A stretch of 64,000 nt of DNA, taken from the NCBI RefSeq assembly GCF_013386115.1, contig NZ_JACAOR010000001.1, positions 400,639 to 464,638 of the forward strand. The letters run 5' to 3'. The translations under genes were made by a program, and so were the position numbers. The notes beneath the pieces are model-generated. The model was not told the DNA's origin. It worked only from the letters and a program-made list of their open reading frames with translations, and did not search any database. The stretch is from Pseudomonas gingeri (GTDB taxonomy: Bacteria > Pseudomonadota > Gammaproteobacteria > Pseudomonadales > Pseudomonadaceae). Positions 17,831 to 26,425 of the stretch are shown here, piece by piece (the stretch's first letter is position 1; every line of letters starts with the position of its first letter).

Positions 17831-18853
17831 ATGTCACGCACGATCCGTTTTCACAAGTTTGGTCCGGCCGAGGTGCTCAAATGCGAAGAGCATACGGCCA
17901 CTCTGCCTGCACCGGGCGAAGTGCAGGTGCGTGTCGAAGCGATTGGCATCAGCTGGTATGACGTCCTCTGGCGGCAGAACCTGGCGTCGTCCCATGCCCG
18001 CCTGCCGGCCGGTATCGGTCATGAAATGGCCGGTGTGGTCACGGCCGTCGGTGATGGCGTGGACGATCTGTCGATCGGTGACAAGGTCGCCAGCTTCCCG
18101 GCACAGAGCCCCAACGACTACCCGGTATACGGTGAACTGATCGTCCTGCCGCGTTCGGCCCTGACCCGCTACCCGGATGTCCTGACGCCGGTCCAGGCCA
18201 GTGTCCACTACACGCCGTTGCTGATCGCCTATTTTGCCTATGTTGACCTGGCGCGGGTCAAGCCGGGGCAGTTTGCCCTGATCACCGACGCCAGCCATTG
18301 CGCCGGGCCGTCCTTCGTGCAACTGGGCAAGGCCCTGGGCGTGAAAGTGATCGCCGCGACCAAGACTGCCGAAGAGCGTGATTTCCTGATTGCCCTGGGT
18401 GCCGAGAAAGTCATCGTCACCGAAGAGCAGGACCTGCTCATGCAGATCAACAAGTACACCGACGGTCGTGGCGTCGACATGGTCTTCGACGGCCTCGGCG
18501 GGCCGCAGATGTCGATGCTCGGCGATGTCCTGGCGCCGCGTGGCAGCCTGGTGCTCTATGGCCTGCAGGGTGGCAACCAGACGCCATTCCCGGCTTGTGC
18601 GGCGTTCCAGAAGAACATCCAGTTCTTCGTGCACTGCATCGGCAACTTCACCGGCAAGCCGGAACTGGGCATTGTCCAGGACGAGGCAGCGGTGCAACGG
18701 GCACTGCGGGACATCAACCAATTGACGGCGGACCGTGTCCTGCCGCCGCTGGAAATCCGCGCATTTCCTTTCGACGAGTTTGTCGAGGCGCATCGTTACA
18801 TGGACGCTTGTCCATGCCGTGGACGGGTGGCATTGCAGGTCGATCCCGCCTGA
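17831..18853 (+). CDS. mexS: Quinone oxidoreductase-like MexS (zinc-independent MDR family)
   Basis: 340 residues from the ATG at 17831 (GAGG 7 nt upstream); an earlier in-frame start at 17756 adds an unlikely N-terminus. It is a medium-chain dehydrogenase: GroES-like domain with GIGHEMAGVV, then a Rossmann domain ending GRGVDMVFDGLGG. The GHE Glu/His are present but no structural-zinc cysteine cluster is seen, as in quinone reductases. The length equals P. aeruginosa MexS (339) and the divergent pairing with mexT is conserved. MexS is thought to detoxify reactive metabolites; its loss turns on MexT and the pump. Ends at a strong terminator. Confidence 0.85.
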   Translation: MSRTIRFHKFGPAEVLKCEEHTATLPAPGEVQVRVEAIGISWYDVLWRQNLASSHARLPAGIGHEMAGVVTAVGDGVDDLSIGDKVASFPAQSPNDYPVYGELIVLPRSALTRYPDVLTPVQASVHYTPLLIAYFAYVDLARVKPGQFALITDASHCAGPSFVQLGKALGVKVIAATKTAEERDFLIALGAEKVIVTEEQDLLMQINKYTDGRGVDMVFDGLGGPQMSMLGDVLAPRGSLVLYGLQGGNQTPFPACAAFQKNIQFFVHCIGNFTGKPELGIVQDEAAVQRALRDINQLTADRVLPPLEIRAFPFDEFVEAHRYMDACPCRGRVALQVDPA

Positions 18854-18873
18854 TTCAACCCGCGCAATCATCA

Positions 18874-18908
18874 AGCCCCGTATCAGTCGACTGATACGGG
18901 GCTTTTTA
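18874..18908 (+). terminator. Terminator of mexS
   Basis: A perfect 30-bp palindrome (18874-18903), arms beginning AGCCCCGTATCAGTC, followed by TTTTTATTTT. It starts 21 nt after the mexS stop. Confidence 0.95.
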
Positions 18909-19064
18909 TTTTGTCCAACAAATTATTGAACTTTTTGTACGAAAGTTGCCGGTGGAAATTGAGTCTTTCACCAACTGAACCGGTTTTTTTCCAAATTCTG
19001 TATCTGTTAATCGCCCTGTAAGCACTGATAATTAACGGGTAACTTTCAGCTCAAGGAATGAGTC

Positions 19065-19163
19065 ATGGTCGAGTTTCAGTTGTTGTACCGGTGCGATGCA
19101 GTTGCACAAGCTTCAGTCAGGGCGTTCGCGGGGAGTTGGCGCAAACAAGGGGGCTCACGGTGA
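19065..19163 (+). CDS. Possible small protein of 32 residues
   Basis: ATG at 19065 with AAGGA 7 nt upstream, ending in TGA at 19161-19163. The product starts MVEFQLLYRCDAVAQ and has no recognisable domain. Support is only the well-placed RBS; a second frame (ATG at 19059) overlaps it. Chance occurrence is quite possible. Confidence 0.2.
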   Translation: MVEFQLLYRCDAVAQASVRAFAGSWRKQGGSR

Positions 19164-19215
19164 GGGGCTCTTTCTCATTGAATTTGTTTGTGTGATCAAT
19201 AGTTGTAGGTAAGTG

Positions 19216-19240
19216 TAAGAACATTCCTAGGAAGTTCTTA
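19216..19240. promoter_or_regulatory. 25-bp palindrome, candidate operator
   Basis: Arms TAAGAAC/GTTCTTA enclose TTCCTAGGAA, itself palindromic, with a single unpaired A. Such long symmetry without a T-run fits a dimeric regulator site better than a terminator. It lies 213 nt before the PP-loop gene start; the MocR-like regulator encoded downstream is one possible ligand (inference). Confidence 0.45.
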
Positions 19241-19276
19241 TCGCCGCAAGGATCTCCCAAAGTTGACCGGCAATCA

Positions 19277-19290
19277 GTGACTCAGGTCAC
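19277..19290. promoter_or_regulatory. GTGAC-N4-GTCAC inverted repeat, candidate operator
   Basis: Perfect 5-bp arms with a 4-nt centre, about 160 nt before the PP-loop gene start. No regulator can be assigned from sequence. Confidence 0.3.
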
Positions 19291-19452
19291 ACTCACCTAT
19301 CCTTGCTGTGGATGTTACAGGTCTGGGGTAATACTCTTGTTGTGGTTCGACCTGTTCGATAGCGGACGGCGAATACGCTCCTGAACATAGCACGCGTTGA
19401 TAATGACGAGCGCCGGTTGCCCGACACTGAACCCAATCCAGGTGTAAAGGCT

Positions 19453-20943
19453 ATGAGCTCTATTCACGAGCAGGCAATGAACTATGTATATCAACAGGTT
19501 CTACAGCGGTTGATGAGTTACTTCAGCCGTGCCGAACGTATCGCACTGCAGTTGTTGATCCAGCGCTTGATCGTGGCCGCGGGCGGCATCGAGCGTATCG
19601 GTGAGTTCAAGGTCATGGTGCCCCATGGTGGCGGCAAGGACAGCAGTTATACGCTGGCTTTCCTGCGTGCCGCCCAGTTGAGCATCGCCGGGCGTTCGCC
19701 GGCCACGTTCAACCTGCGTATCGCCACCCTGCGTCATGCCGGCGTGACCGCCACCGTCATGAACAATATCCATCGCGGCTACTGCGCGCTGTTCGTCTAT
19801 GACGACCCGCGCGTGGAACTGCTGATGGTGGACAATAAACATGTCCGCCCGTTTCACCATCGCACGCCGATGTCCGATCTCAACCGCGACCTCAACCGGC
19901 GCAACCTGCTGATGAACGGCCACCTGACGGCAGGGGATGGCCGGGCGACGTTCTGCAACAGCTGCTACCTGTCGATGGCGGATTTCCATGAGCGTGCCAG
20001 TGCCTGGGACAAGGGCATCAGTGCGCTGGTCATCGGCGACCCGCCCCGGGAGCAGAAGCAGTACCTGACCTGGCTGCTGCGCTCGACCGAACGTCCCGAC
20101 CGCAACCGCCAGGGCGCGGGTCCGCTGGAGTTCGACGAGGCCGTGCGGACCTGCAACGAGCTGAGCCTGGAATATTATCGCGAGCTTTACGGCGATACCC
20201 CGGCGCAACCGCCGGGACCGGCCATCGGCCACGCCAGTACGCCGATGCTGCTGAGCGTCTATGACCTGGTGGGCAGCAACATCGAGCAGCGCTGGCCGTT
20301 GCTGACCGAATTCCTCGGTTTCCGCTTCGACGACCTGGCCTTCCACTTCAGCGAGTCGGATTGCGCCAACCCCTTGCTCATGGCGCATATGCGCGGCTTG
20401 CAGGCGCAATACGTCCGGGGCCTGAGCTACCAGGCGGGCATCACCGAGTACCTGCAACTGGCGGTGGTGATGATGCGCAAGAAACTCATGTCGACGCGCC
20501 TGATCGAGCAGGCCGTGGCCGCCTATGACACCCCGGAAAAACTCCTCAACCGCAGGGCCCTGGCCGGGGTGTACGCCCAGGAAGCCTATGGCCTGCGCGA
20601 AGAACAACTGATCTGCCTGCTGTTCGCGCCGTTCGTCAACCAGGGGCGTGGCCTGGAGATTTTCCTGCGCCACTGCCATCCGGGCATGCTGGTGGCTTTG
20701 CCCGACCTGCACCGGGTCTTGTCGGCGCAACCGGGCAACGAACAGATCGAGCAATGGCTGACCGACGTCAGCGGCCTGACACTCGAACTGCTGCAGGACC
20801 TCTATCAGAAGCCCCGGGTCGATTTCAGCACCGCTGTCTCGCTGATTGCCCGGGTGCGGGCCAGCGATCCGGATAAACACCGAGTTGACATCATCAATCC
20901 CGACAACGGTGAAGTCTGCAAAGAAGTCCTGTCGGGACGTTAA
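19453..20943 (+). CDS. Unrecognised PP-loop (adenine nucleotide alpha hydrolase-like) protein
   Basis: 496 residues from the ATG at 19453. I do not recognise the family. Residues ~54-75 contain VMVPHGGGKDSSYTLAF, a good PP-loop (S/G-G-G-x-D-S) as in ATP-pyrophosphatases that adenylate a substrate carbonyl (TtcA, TilS, sugar amidotransferases, NAD synthetase). About 100 residues later comes a CxxC pair, ATFCNSCYLSMADFH, which in TtcA-like enzymes and N-acetyl sugar amidotransferases holds metal or an Fe-S cluster. The C-terminal half is helical with no known motif. It is followed, 11 nt later, by a MocR-like regulator, so the two probably form an operon under self-control. Likely role: ATP-dependent activation, perhaps thiolation or amidation, of an unknown small molecule (inference). 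Confidence 0.6.
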   Translation: MSSIHEQAMNYVYQQVLQRLMSYFSRAERIALQLLIQRLIVAAGGIERIGEFKVMVPHGGGKDSSYTLAFLRAAQLSIAGRSPATFNLRIATLRHAGVTATVMNNIHRGYCALFVYDDPRVELLMVDNKHVRPFHHRTPMSDLNRDLNRRNLLMNGHLTAGDGRATFCNSCYLSMADFHERASAWDKGISALVIGDPPREQKQYLTWLLRSTERPDRNRQGAGPLEFDEAVRTCNELSLEYYRELYGDTPAQPPGPAIGHASTPMLLSVYDLVGSNIEQRWPLLTEFLGFRFDDLAFHFSESDCANPLLMAHMRGLQAQYVRGLSYQAGITEYLQLAVVMMRKKLMSTRLIEQAVAAYDTPEKLLNRRALAGVYAQEAYGLREEQLICLLFAPFVNQGRGLEIFLRHCHPGMLVALPDLHRVLSAQPGNEQIEQWLTDVSGLTLELLQDLYQKPRVDFSTAVSLIARVRASDPDKHRVDIINPDNGEVCKEVLSGR

Positions 20944-20954
20944 AAGGATTGGTA

Positions 20955-22421
20955 TTGATAGCTTCAGAAACTTCCGAACCCGGTTCGACCTCCACCGAGC
21001 CCGGCGCGGTTCCACGAACGGTCAGAGGACGCAAGCACTCGGACTTCGCCTATCAGTCGGTCTACCGCTACCTGGTCAGCCTGATCAACGAGGTGGAAAC
21101 CGATGCCCGGGTCAAGCTGCCCTCGTTGCGGCACCTGGCCGAACGGCTGAACGTGTCGATTTCGACCATCCAGTACGCCTACTCCTTGCTGGAGAAGGAG
21201 GGCCGGGTCTATTCCCAGGCCAAGTCGGGCTATTACGCGTTGCCGGTTTCCAGCAACGCGTTCGTCAGCGGCGGTGCCGACCTGCTGGAGCAGATGTATG
21301 TGCATTCGCGCCGCCCCGGCACGCTGGTGCTGGGCAGCGATGAACCGGCCTTGCTGTTGTCGCTGGACAATCCGCTGTTGCTGCTGGAACGGGAACTGGT
21401 GCGCCAGTATCCCCGACAGCAGCAGCCGCAGTTCCAGCCGTTTGGCGAACTGGAGCTGCGCACGGCACTGGCGGTGCGCTACACCACCTCGGCACAGCGC
21501 TACTGGCATGCCGACGACGTCTATATCGGCGCCGACCTGCGCAGTGTGCTGGAAACCCTGATGGCGGCGCTGTCCCTGAAGCAGGCGACGGTCCTGGTGG
21601 AGTCGCCTTGCGACTGGGTGATCCTGCGGTTGTTGCAGGCCGGCGGGGTGAATGTAATCGAATTGCCCCTGGATGGGCAGGGCGCCTTTGACCTGGCGGG
21701 ACTTGAACACCTGCTGCGCACGCAGTCGGTCAAGCTGCTGCTGATGTCTTCGCGGATCAATATGCCCCACGGCAGCCTGATGCCCCTGGAGCAGCGCCAG
21801 CAGATCGCCCGGTTGCTGGAGCATTTCGGTGTCTGGCTGCTGGAGAACGACAGCCATGGCGAACTGGCCTTCCAGGCCGGGGGCGTGTGCATGCGTGATC
21901 TGGTCGACCCGGATCGCCTGCTGGTGTTCGCCAGTTTCGAGCGCTTCATGGGGTGCGAAGCGCCATTCGGCTACCTGTTGTCCCGGCATCTCGGCGTAGA
22001 GTTGCAGCGGCATTTCCTGCTGCGCTCGTTCCGCATGTCGCCGACGCGGCAGAAGGCGATTGCCCGCCTGTACAGCAGCGGGCGTATCGACCAGCACCTG
22101 GCCACACTGCGGCGGCTGCTCAACGAACGCATGCTGCAGGTCAGCCAGCTGTTGCGCGAGCGCCTGGCCGACAGCCTGGACTTCATCCCGCCCCAGGGCG
22201 GTGCGACCGTCTGGGCGCGGGCCACGCGCTCGACGGACATGCGCAAGGTGTTCGAGCGCTTGCTGGAGCAGAAGATCGTCATGGCCCCCGGCGAATTATT
22301 CAGCCTGCACGGGCTGCACCGCGATTGCCTGCGCCTGAGCACCACTTCCAACGGTCATCGCCATCTGGAGCAGGCCCTGGGGACGTTGGCCGATGCCTTG
22401 CGCCTGGAGTCGAGCCCCTGA
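20955..22421 (+). CDS. GntR/MocR-like transcriptional regulator with degenerate aminotransferase domain
   Basis: About 488 residues. No ATG exists near the N-terminus; a TTG at 20955 has AAAGGA 6 nt upstream, with a TTG at 20949 as alternative. Residues ~40-100 are a GntR winged helix (VKLPSLRHLAERLNVSISTI, then YAYSLLEKEGRVYSQAKSGYY). The rest follows an aminotransferase fold I domain, but PLP residues are altered: the Schiff-base Lys motif (SFSK in MocR proteins) reads SFER, the Tyr of the usual DDYDGEF motif is missing (ENDSHGEL), and the RLGY Arg is Pro (PFGY). It probably does not bind PLP covalently and may sense another ligand. Follows the PP-loop gene by 11 nt. Confidence 0.85.
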   Translation: MIASETSEPGSTSTEPGAVPRTVRGRKHSDFAYQSVYRYLVSLINEVETDARVKLPSLRHLAERLNVSISTIQYAYSLLEKEGRVYSQAKSGYYALPVSSNAFVSGGADLLEQMYVHSRRPGTLVLGSDEPALLLSLDNPLLLLERELVRQYPRQQQPQFQPFGELELRTALAVRYTTSAQRYWHADDVYIGADLRSVLETLMAALSLKQATVLVESPCDWVILRLLQAGGVNVIELPLDGQGAFDLAGLEHLLRTQSVKLLLMSSRINMPHGSLMPLEQRQQIARLLEHFGVWLLENDSHGELAFQAGGVCMRDLVDPDRLLVFASFERFMGCEAPFGYLLSRHLGVELQRHFLLRSFRMSPTRQKAIARLYSSGRIDQHLATLRRLLNERMLQVSQLLRERLADSLDFIPPQGGATVWARATRSTDMRKVFERLLEQKIVMAPGELFSLHGLHRDCLRLSTTSNGHRHLEQALGTLADALRLESSP

Positions 22422-22526
22422 CCTAGGCGCCCGACAGGCCTTTTGTCCAATTGTGTTTGCCAGGCGCGGGGAGGGCTGTTATCTGTATGCATAACCAGCA
22501 TTCGATAACCGTGGTCCTTCCTGCCC

Positions 22527-24179
22527 GTGACAACTCAGCCCCTCGACGATCCGTTTTATTACCTGAACAACTTCCAGCGCGTGCTCGACTGGCTGGCCCA
22601 GCGTTATGCCGACCTGCTGAGCGGGCAGGAGCAGGCGTTCATCGACGAGTTCTCGCGCTTGCCCAAGGCTTCCCGGGCGCTGTTGGTGCGCATGGTGATG
22701 CGCAAGGGCGAGCACTTTCGCGCCAGCAAGCTGAGTTATGCGGAAATCGGCGGCAGCGACGCGGCGGTGTTGCCCCTGCTGGCCCTGGGTTGGGTCCGCG
22801 ACGATAGCCCGTTGACGCTGGACGTCTTGTTCGCGGTATTGCAGAAGGCCGAGGTCGTGCAGGCCTTCGCGACCGTCATCACGCAACCCAGGGCCAGGAA
22901 GGGTGACCTGCGGGAGGCCCTTGCCGCGCGGTTCGCCGACGAGCAACGGTCGTTTGCCCAGTGGTGCCCGCAACTCCCCGACCGGCTCTACAGCCTGCAG
23001 GTCATGGCGCTGTGCGACCGCCTGCGGCTGATGTTCTTCGGCAATCTCTATCAGGACTGGTCGGAATTCGTGCTGGCCGACCTGGGCATCTTCAGCTATG
23101 AAAAGGTCGAGTTCTGCGCCGAGTCCCGTGGCTTGCGCAGCCGTGCCGACGTGGACGGCTACCTGCACCTGCATACGGCCCGCGAGGCCCTGGAGGCGGG
23201 AGTGGAGATTCCCCGGGTGCTGGCGCATATCCGGCAGTTGCAGACCGACAACCCCTGGCTGGAGCGGCGGCGAGGCAAGCTGCTGTTTCAGCTGGGACAA
23301 TACAGCGAGCGCCTGGAGGATCTGTCCGGCGCCCTGGCGATCTACGGCGGGTGCCAGTACCCCGGCGCGCGCCTGCGCAGCATCCGGGTGCTGGAACGCC
23401 TCGGAGAGCATGAGCAGGCCATGGCGCTGGCTGGCGCGGCCGAGGCGGCGCCGGAAAGTGCCGAGGAACAACAGCACCTGCAACGGATCCTGCCACGGCT
23501 GCGACGCCGGCTCGGGTTGCCGGCGCTGGCGCGCCAGGCGCCGACGCCGGTGACACGGCTGGATTTCAGCCTGGTCCATGAACCGGATGAGTCGGTCGAG
23601 CAACGGGTGGCCCGGTACCTGCACGAAGCGCAGGCACCGGTGTACTTCGTGGAAAATACCCTGATCAACTCATTGTTCGGCCTGCTGTGCTGGCCGGCGA
23701 TCTTCGCGCCGCTGCCGGGCGCGTTTTTCCATCCGTTCCAGAGCGGGCCGGCCGACCTGCACAGCGAAGATTTCCACCAGCGTCGGGCCGAGCTGTTTGC
23801 CCAATGCCTGGAGCAACTGACGGACCAGCGCTACAAACAGACCATTCGCAGCACCTTTGTCGCCAAATGGGGGCTGCAATCGCCCTTTGTCTTCTGGAAC
23901 GTGCTGACCGAGGAGTTGCTGGAGCAGGCCCTGGAATGCCTGCCGGCGATTCACCTGAAACACTGGTTCGAACGCCTGCTGCTGGATATCAGGGCCAACC
24001 GTGCCGGCATGCCCGACCTGATCCAGTTCTGGCCGGCGCAGAAGACCTATCGGATGATCGAGGTGAAAGGGCCGGGCGATCGCCTGCAGGACAACCAGCT
24101 ACGCTGGCTGGAATTCTGTCACCAGCACCAGATGCCGGTCGCCGTGTGCCATGTGCAATGGTCGGAGCCGGTCACTTGA
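22527..24179 (+). CDS. FAN1-type VRR-NUC nuclease
   Basis: 550 residues starting at a GTG (22527). The C-terminal VRR-NUC domain has the PD-(D/E)XK catalytic set: MPDLIQFW (about residue 495) and MIEVKGPGDRLQDNQ (about 510), the exact FAN1 form. In front are an N-terminal SAP/wHTH-like region (SRLPKASRALLVRMVMRKGE) and a TPR-like helical region with LLFQLGQYSERLEDLSGALA. FAN1 is a structure-specific 5' flap endonuclease/5'-3' exonuclease acting in interstrand crosslink repair; the P. aeruginosa homologue is well studied. The stop overlaps the helicase start (TTGA), so nuclease and helicase are probably made together. Confidence 0.9.
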   Translation: MTTQPLDDPFYYLNNFQRVLDWLAQRYADLLSGQEQAFIDEFSRLPKASRALLVRMVMRKGEHFRASKLSYAEIGGSDAAVLPLLALGWVRDDSPLTLDVLFAVLQKAEVVQAFATVITQPRARKGDLREALAARFADEQRSFAQWCPQLPDRLYSLQVMALCDRLRLMFFGNLYQDWSEFVLADLGIFSYEKVEFCAESRGLRSRADVDGYLHLHTAREALEAGVEIPRVLAHIRQLQTDNPWLERRRGKLLFQLGQYSERLEDLSGALAIYGGCQYPGARLRSIRVLERLGEHEQAMALAGAAEAAPESAEEQQHLQRILPRLRRRLGLPALARQAPTPVTRLDFSLVHEPDESVEQRVARYLHEAQAPVYFVENTLINSLFGLLCWPAIFAPLPGAFFHPFQSGPADLHSEDFHQRRAELFAQCLEQLTDQRYKQTIRSTFVAKWGLQSPFVFWNVLTEELLEQALECLPAIHLKHWFERLLLDIRANRAGMPDLIQFWPAQKTYRMIEVKGPGDRLQDNQLRWLEFCHQHQMPVAVCHVQWSEPVT

Positions 24180-26425
24180 GCTACAGCGTTGCCGTGCGCG
24201 CCCTGTGCGAATTCACCGCCAAGACCGGCGACCTGGACCTGCGCTTCACCCCGTCGCCGACCGCCCTGGAGGGCATCGTCGGGCATCGCATCGTGGCTGC
24301 GCGCCGCAGCGAGGGCTATCGGGCCGAACTGGCGCTGGAAGGGCATTACCTGGGTCTGCGGGTCAGGGGCCGGGCCGATGGCTATGACCCGGCGCAAAAC
24401 CAGCTGGAGGAAATCAAGACCTATCGCGGCGATCTCGCCAGCCAGCCGGCCAACCATCGCCAGTTGCACTGGGCGCAGGCGCGGATCTACGGCTGGCTGG
24501 CCTGCGAGCACCTGCAGTTGGCCGAAATCAACCTGGCGCTGGTGTATTTCGACATTCTCAGCGAAAAGGAGACCCTGCTGCGCGAAACCTGGACGGCGGC
24601 CGACCTCAAGGTCTTTTTCGAGCGACAATGCTCGCTGTTCCTGCACTGGGCCGACCAGGAAACGGCCCATCGCAGTGCCCGTGACCAGGCGGCGCAGGCG
24701 CTGGCGTTCCCCCATGGCGATTTCCGCCCCGGCCAGCGCAGCCTGGCGGAAACGGTGTACAAGGCGGTGAGTACCGGTCGCTGCCTGATGGCCCAGGCCC
24801 CGACCGGTATCGGCAAGACCATCGGCACGCTGTTTCCCATGCTCAAGGCCCTGGCGCCACAGCAACTGGACAAGGTGTTTTTCCTGACGGCCAAGACCCC
24901 GGGGCGCCAGCTCGCCCTCGATGCGGCGCGGGTCCTGCACGACAGCAGTCCCGGCCTGCCGCTGCGGGTGCTGGAACTGGTGGCCCGGGACAAGGCCTGT
25001 GAACATCCGGACAAGGCCTGTCATGGTGATGCCTGCCCACTGGCGCGGGGTTTCTACGATCGTTTGCCGGCCGCGCGCCAGGCCGCGGCCGCCGTGGCGC
25101 TGCTCGATCGCCAGGCCCTGCGGGAGATCGCCCTGGCCCACGGCATCTGCCCGTATTACCTGAGCCAGGAAATGGCGCGCTGGGCCGACTGGGTGGTCGC
25201 CGACTACAACTACTACTTCGACTTCAGCGCACTGCTGTTCGGCCTGGCCCAGGCCAACCAGTGGCGGGTGGCGACGCTGGTGGACGAGGCGCACAACCTG
25301 GTGGAGCGCGGGCGCCAGATGTACAGCGCCAGCCTGGACCAGTACCACCTCGGCCAGTTGCGTCAGAACGCGCCGGAACCCCTGAAGAAATCGCTGCAAC
25401 GGCTCAACCGCGAGTGGAATGCCCTGCACAAGGAGCAGGTCGCGATCTACCAGGCCAGTGCCCAGGCTCCGACCCGGCTGCTGCAGGCGATGTCCCTGTG
25501 TATCTCGGCCATGGGCGACTACCTCAACGAACACCCCCAAGGGGTGGACGCCGAACTCCAGGCGTTCTACTTCGACCTCCTGCAATTCACCCGGGTCGGG
25601 GAGCTGTTCGACGAGCATTTCATTTTCGATATCAGCCTGCGTGAGCACGGCCGGCGACGCCTGTCGCAGCTGTGCCTGCGCAATGTCGTGCCGGCCGCCT
25701 TCATCCGCCCACGGCTGACCGCCGCCCGCAGCAGCGTGCTGTTTTCCGCGACCCTGAGCCCCAGGCATTACTACGCCGACCTGCTGGGGCTGCCGGCCGA
25801 TACCGCATGGATCGATGTCGAGTCACCGTTCCGGCGCGAGCAGCTTGAACTGCGGGTCGTCAGCGAGATATCCACGCGCTTCGTCCATCGCCAGGCCTCC
25901 CTGGCGCCCATCGTCGAGTTGCTGGCCGGGCAGTTCGCGCAACGCCCCGGTAACTACCTGGCGTTCTTCAGCAGCTTCGACTACCTGCAGCAGGTGGTGC
26001 AGTTGCTGGCCGAGCGGCATCCAAGGATTGCGCTCTGGCAACAGGAACGGCGCATGGAGGAGGGCCAGCGCCAGGCCTTTCTCGAACAATTCACCGAACA
26101 CAGCCAGGGCATCGGCTTCGCGGTACTGGGCGGGGCCTTCGGCGAGGGCATCGACTTGCCCGGCCAGCGCCTGATCGGCGCCTTTATCGCGACCCTGGGC
26201 CTGCCGCAACTGAATCCGGTCAATGAACAGATCAAGCAGCGCATGGCGGCGCTGTTCGGCTCCGGGTATGACTACACCTACCTGTACCCCGGGCTGCAGA
26301 AAGTCGTGCAGGCGGCGGGGCGGGTGATCCGCAGCCAGCAGGATCACGGCGTGGTGATGCTGATCGACGACCGTTTCGCCGAGGCCGGGGTCCGCCAGTT
26401 GCTACCGCGCTGGTGGCAGGCCTGA
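24176..26425 (+). CDS. ATP-dependent helicase of the DinG/XPD (Rad3) family
   Basis: 749 residues starting at TTG 24176, with GGAG about 8 nt upstream; the start overlaps the FAN1 stop by 4 nt. A later GTG at 24194 is possible. An N-terminal ~190-residue region with EEIKTYRGD looks like a Cas4/RecB-type nuclease module. Walker A is APTGIGKT (about 207) and the Walker B box is VDEAHN (about 370). Between them are four cysteines ([16 protein letters not shown] and GICPYY), the Fe-S cluster pattern of XPD-type helicases. Motif VI is QAAGRVIRS. It unwinds DNA 5'-3' and likely feeds FAN1. Its last 24 nt overlap the convergent dxr gene. Confidence 0.9.
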   Translation: MSYSVAVRALCEFTAKTGDLDLRFTPSPTALEGIVGHRIVAARRSEGYRAELALEGHYLGLRVRGRADGYDPAQNQLEEIKTYRGDLASQPANHRQLHWAQARIYGWLACEHLQLAEINLALVYFDILSEKETLLRETWTAADLKVFFERQCSLFLHWADQETAHRSARDQAAQALAFPHGDFRPGQRSLAETVYKAVSTGRCLMAQAPTGIGKTIGTLFPMLKALAPQQLDKVFFLTAKTPGRQLALDAARVLHDSSPGLPLRVLELVARDKACEHPDKACHGDACPLARGFYDRLPAARQAAAAVALLDRQALREIALAHGICPYYLSQEMARWADWVVADYNYYFDFSALLFGLAQANQWRVATLVDEAHNLVERGRQMYSASLDQYHLGQLRQNAPEPLKKSLQRLNREWNALHKEQVAIYQASAQAPTRLLQAMSLCISAMGDYLNEHPQGVDAELQAFYFDLLQFTRVGELFDEHFIFDISLREHGRRRLSQLCLRNVVPAAFIRPRLTAARSSVLFSATLSPRHYYADLLGLPADTAWIDVESPFRREQLELRVVSEISTRFVHRQASLAPIVELLAGQFAQRPGNYLAFFSSFDYLQQVVQLLAERHPRIALWQQERRMEEGQRQAFLEQFTEHSQGIGFAVLGGAFGEGIDLPGQRLIGAFIATLGLPQLNPVNEQIKQRMAALFGSGYDYTYLYPGLQKVVQAAGRVIRSQQDHGVVMLIDDRFAEAGVRQLLPRWWQA

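Larger units (their letters stand above)
18909..19452. other. Long intergenic region before the PP-loop gene
   Basis: 544 nt, visibly richer in A/T than the neighbours. It holds a 25-bp near-perfect palindrome (19216-19240), a GTGAC-TCAG-GTCAC inverted repeat (19277-19290) and one short open frame with a good RBS (19065-19163); these are listed separately. No convincing sigma-70 promoter was identified, but the region must carry the promoter of the PP-loop/MocR pair. Confidence 0.6.
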
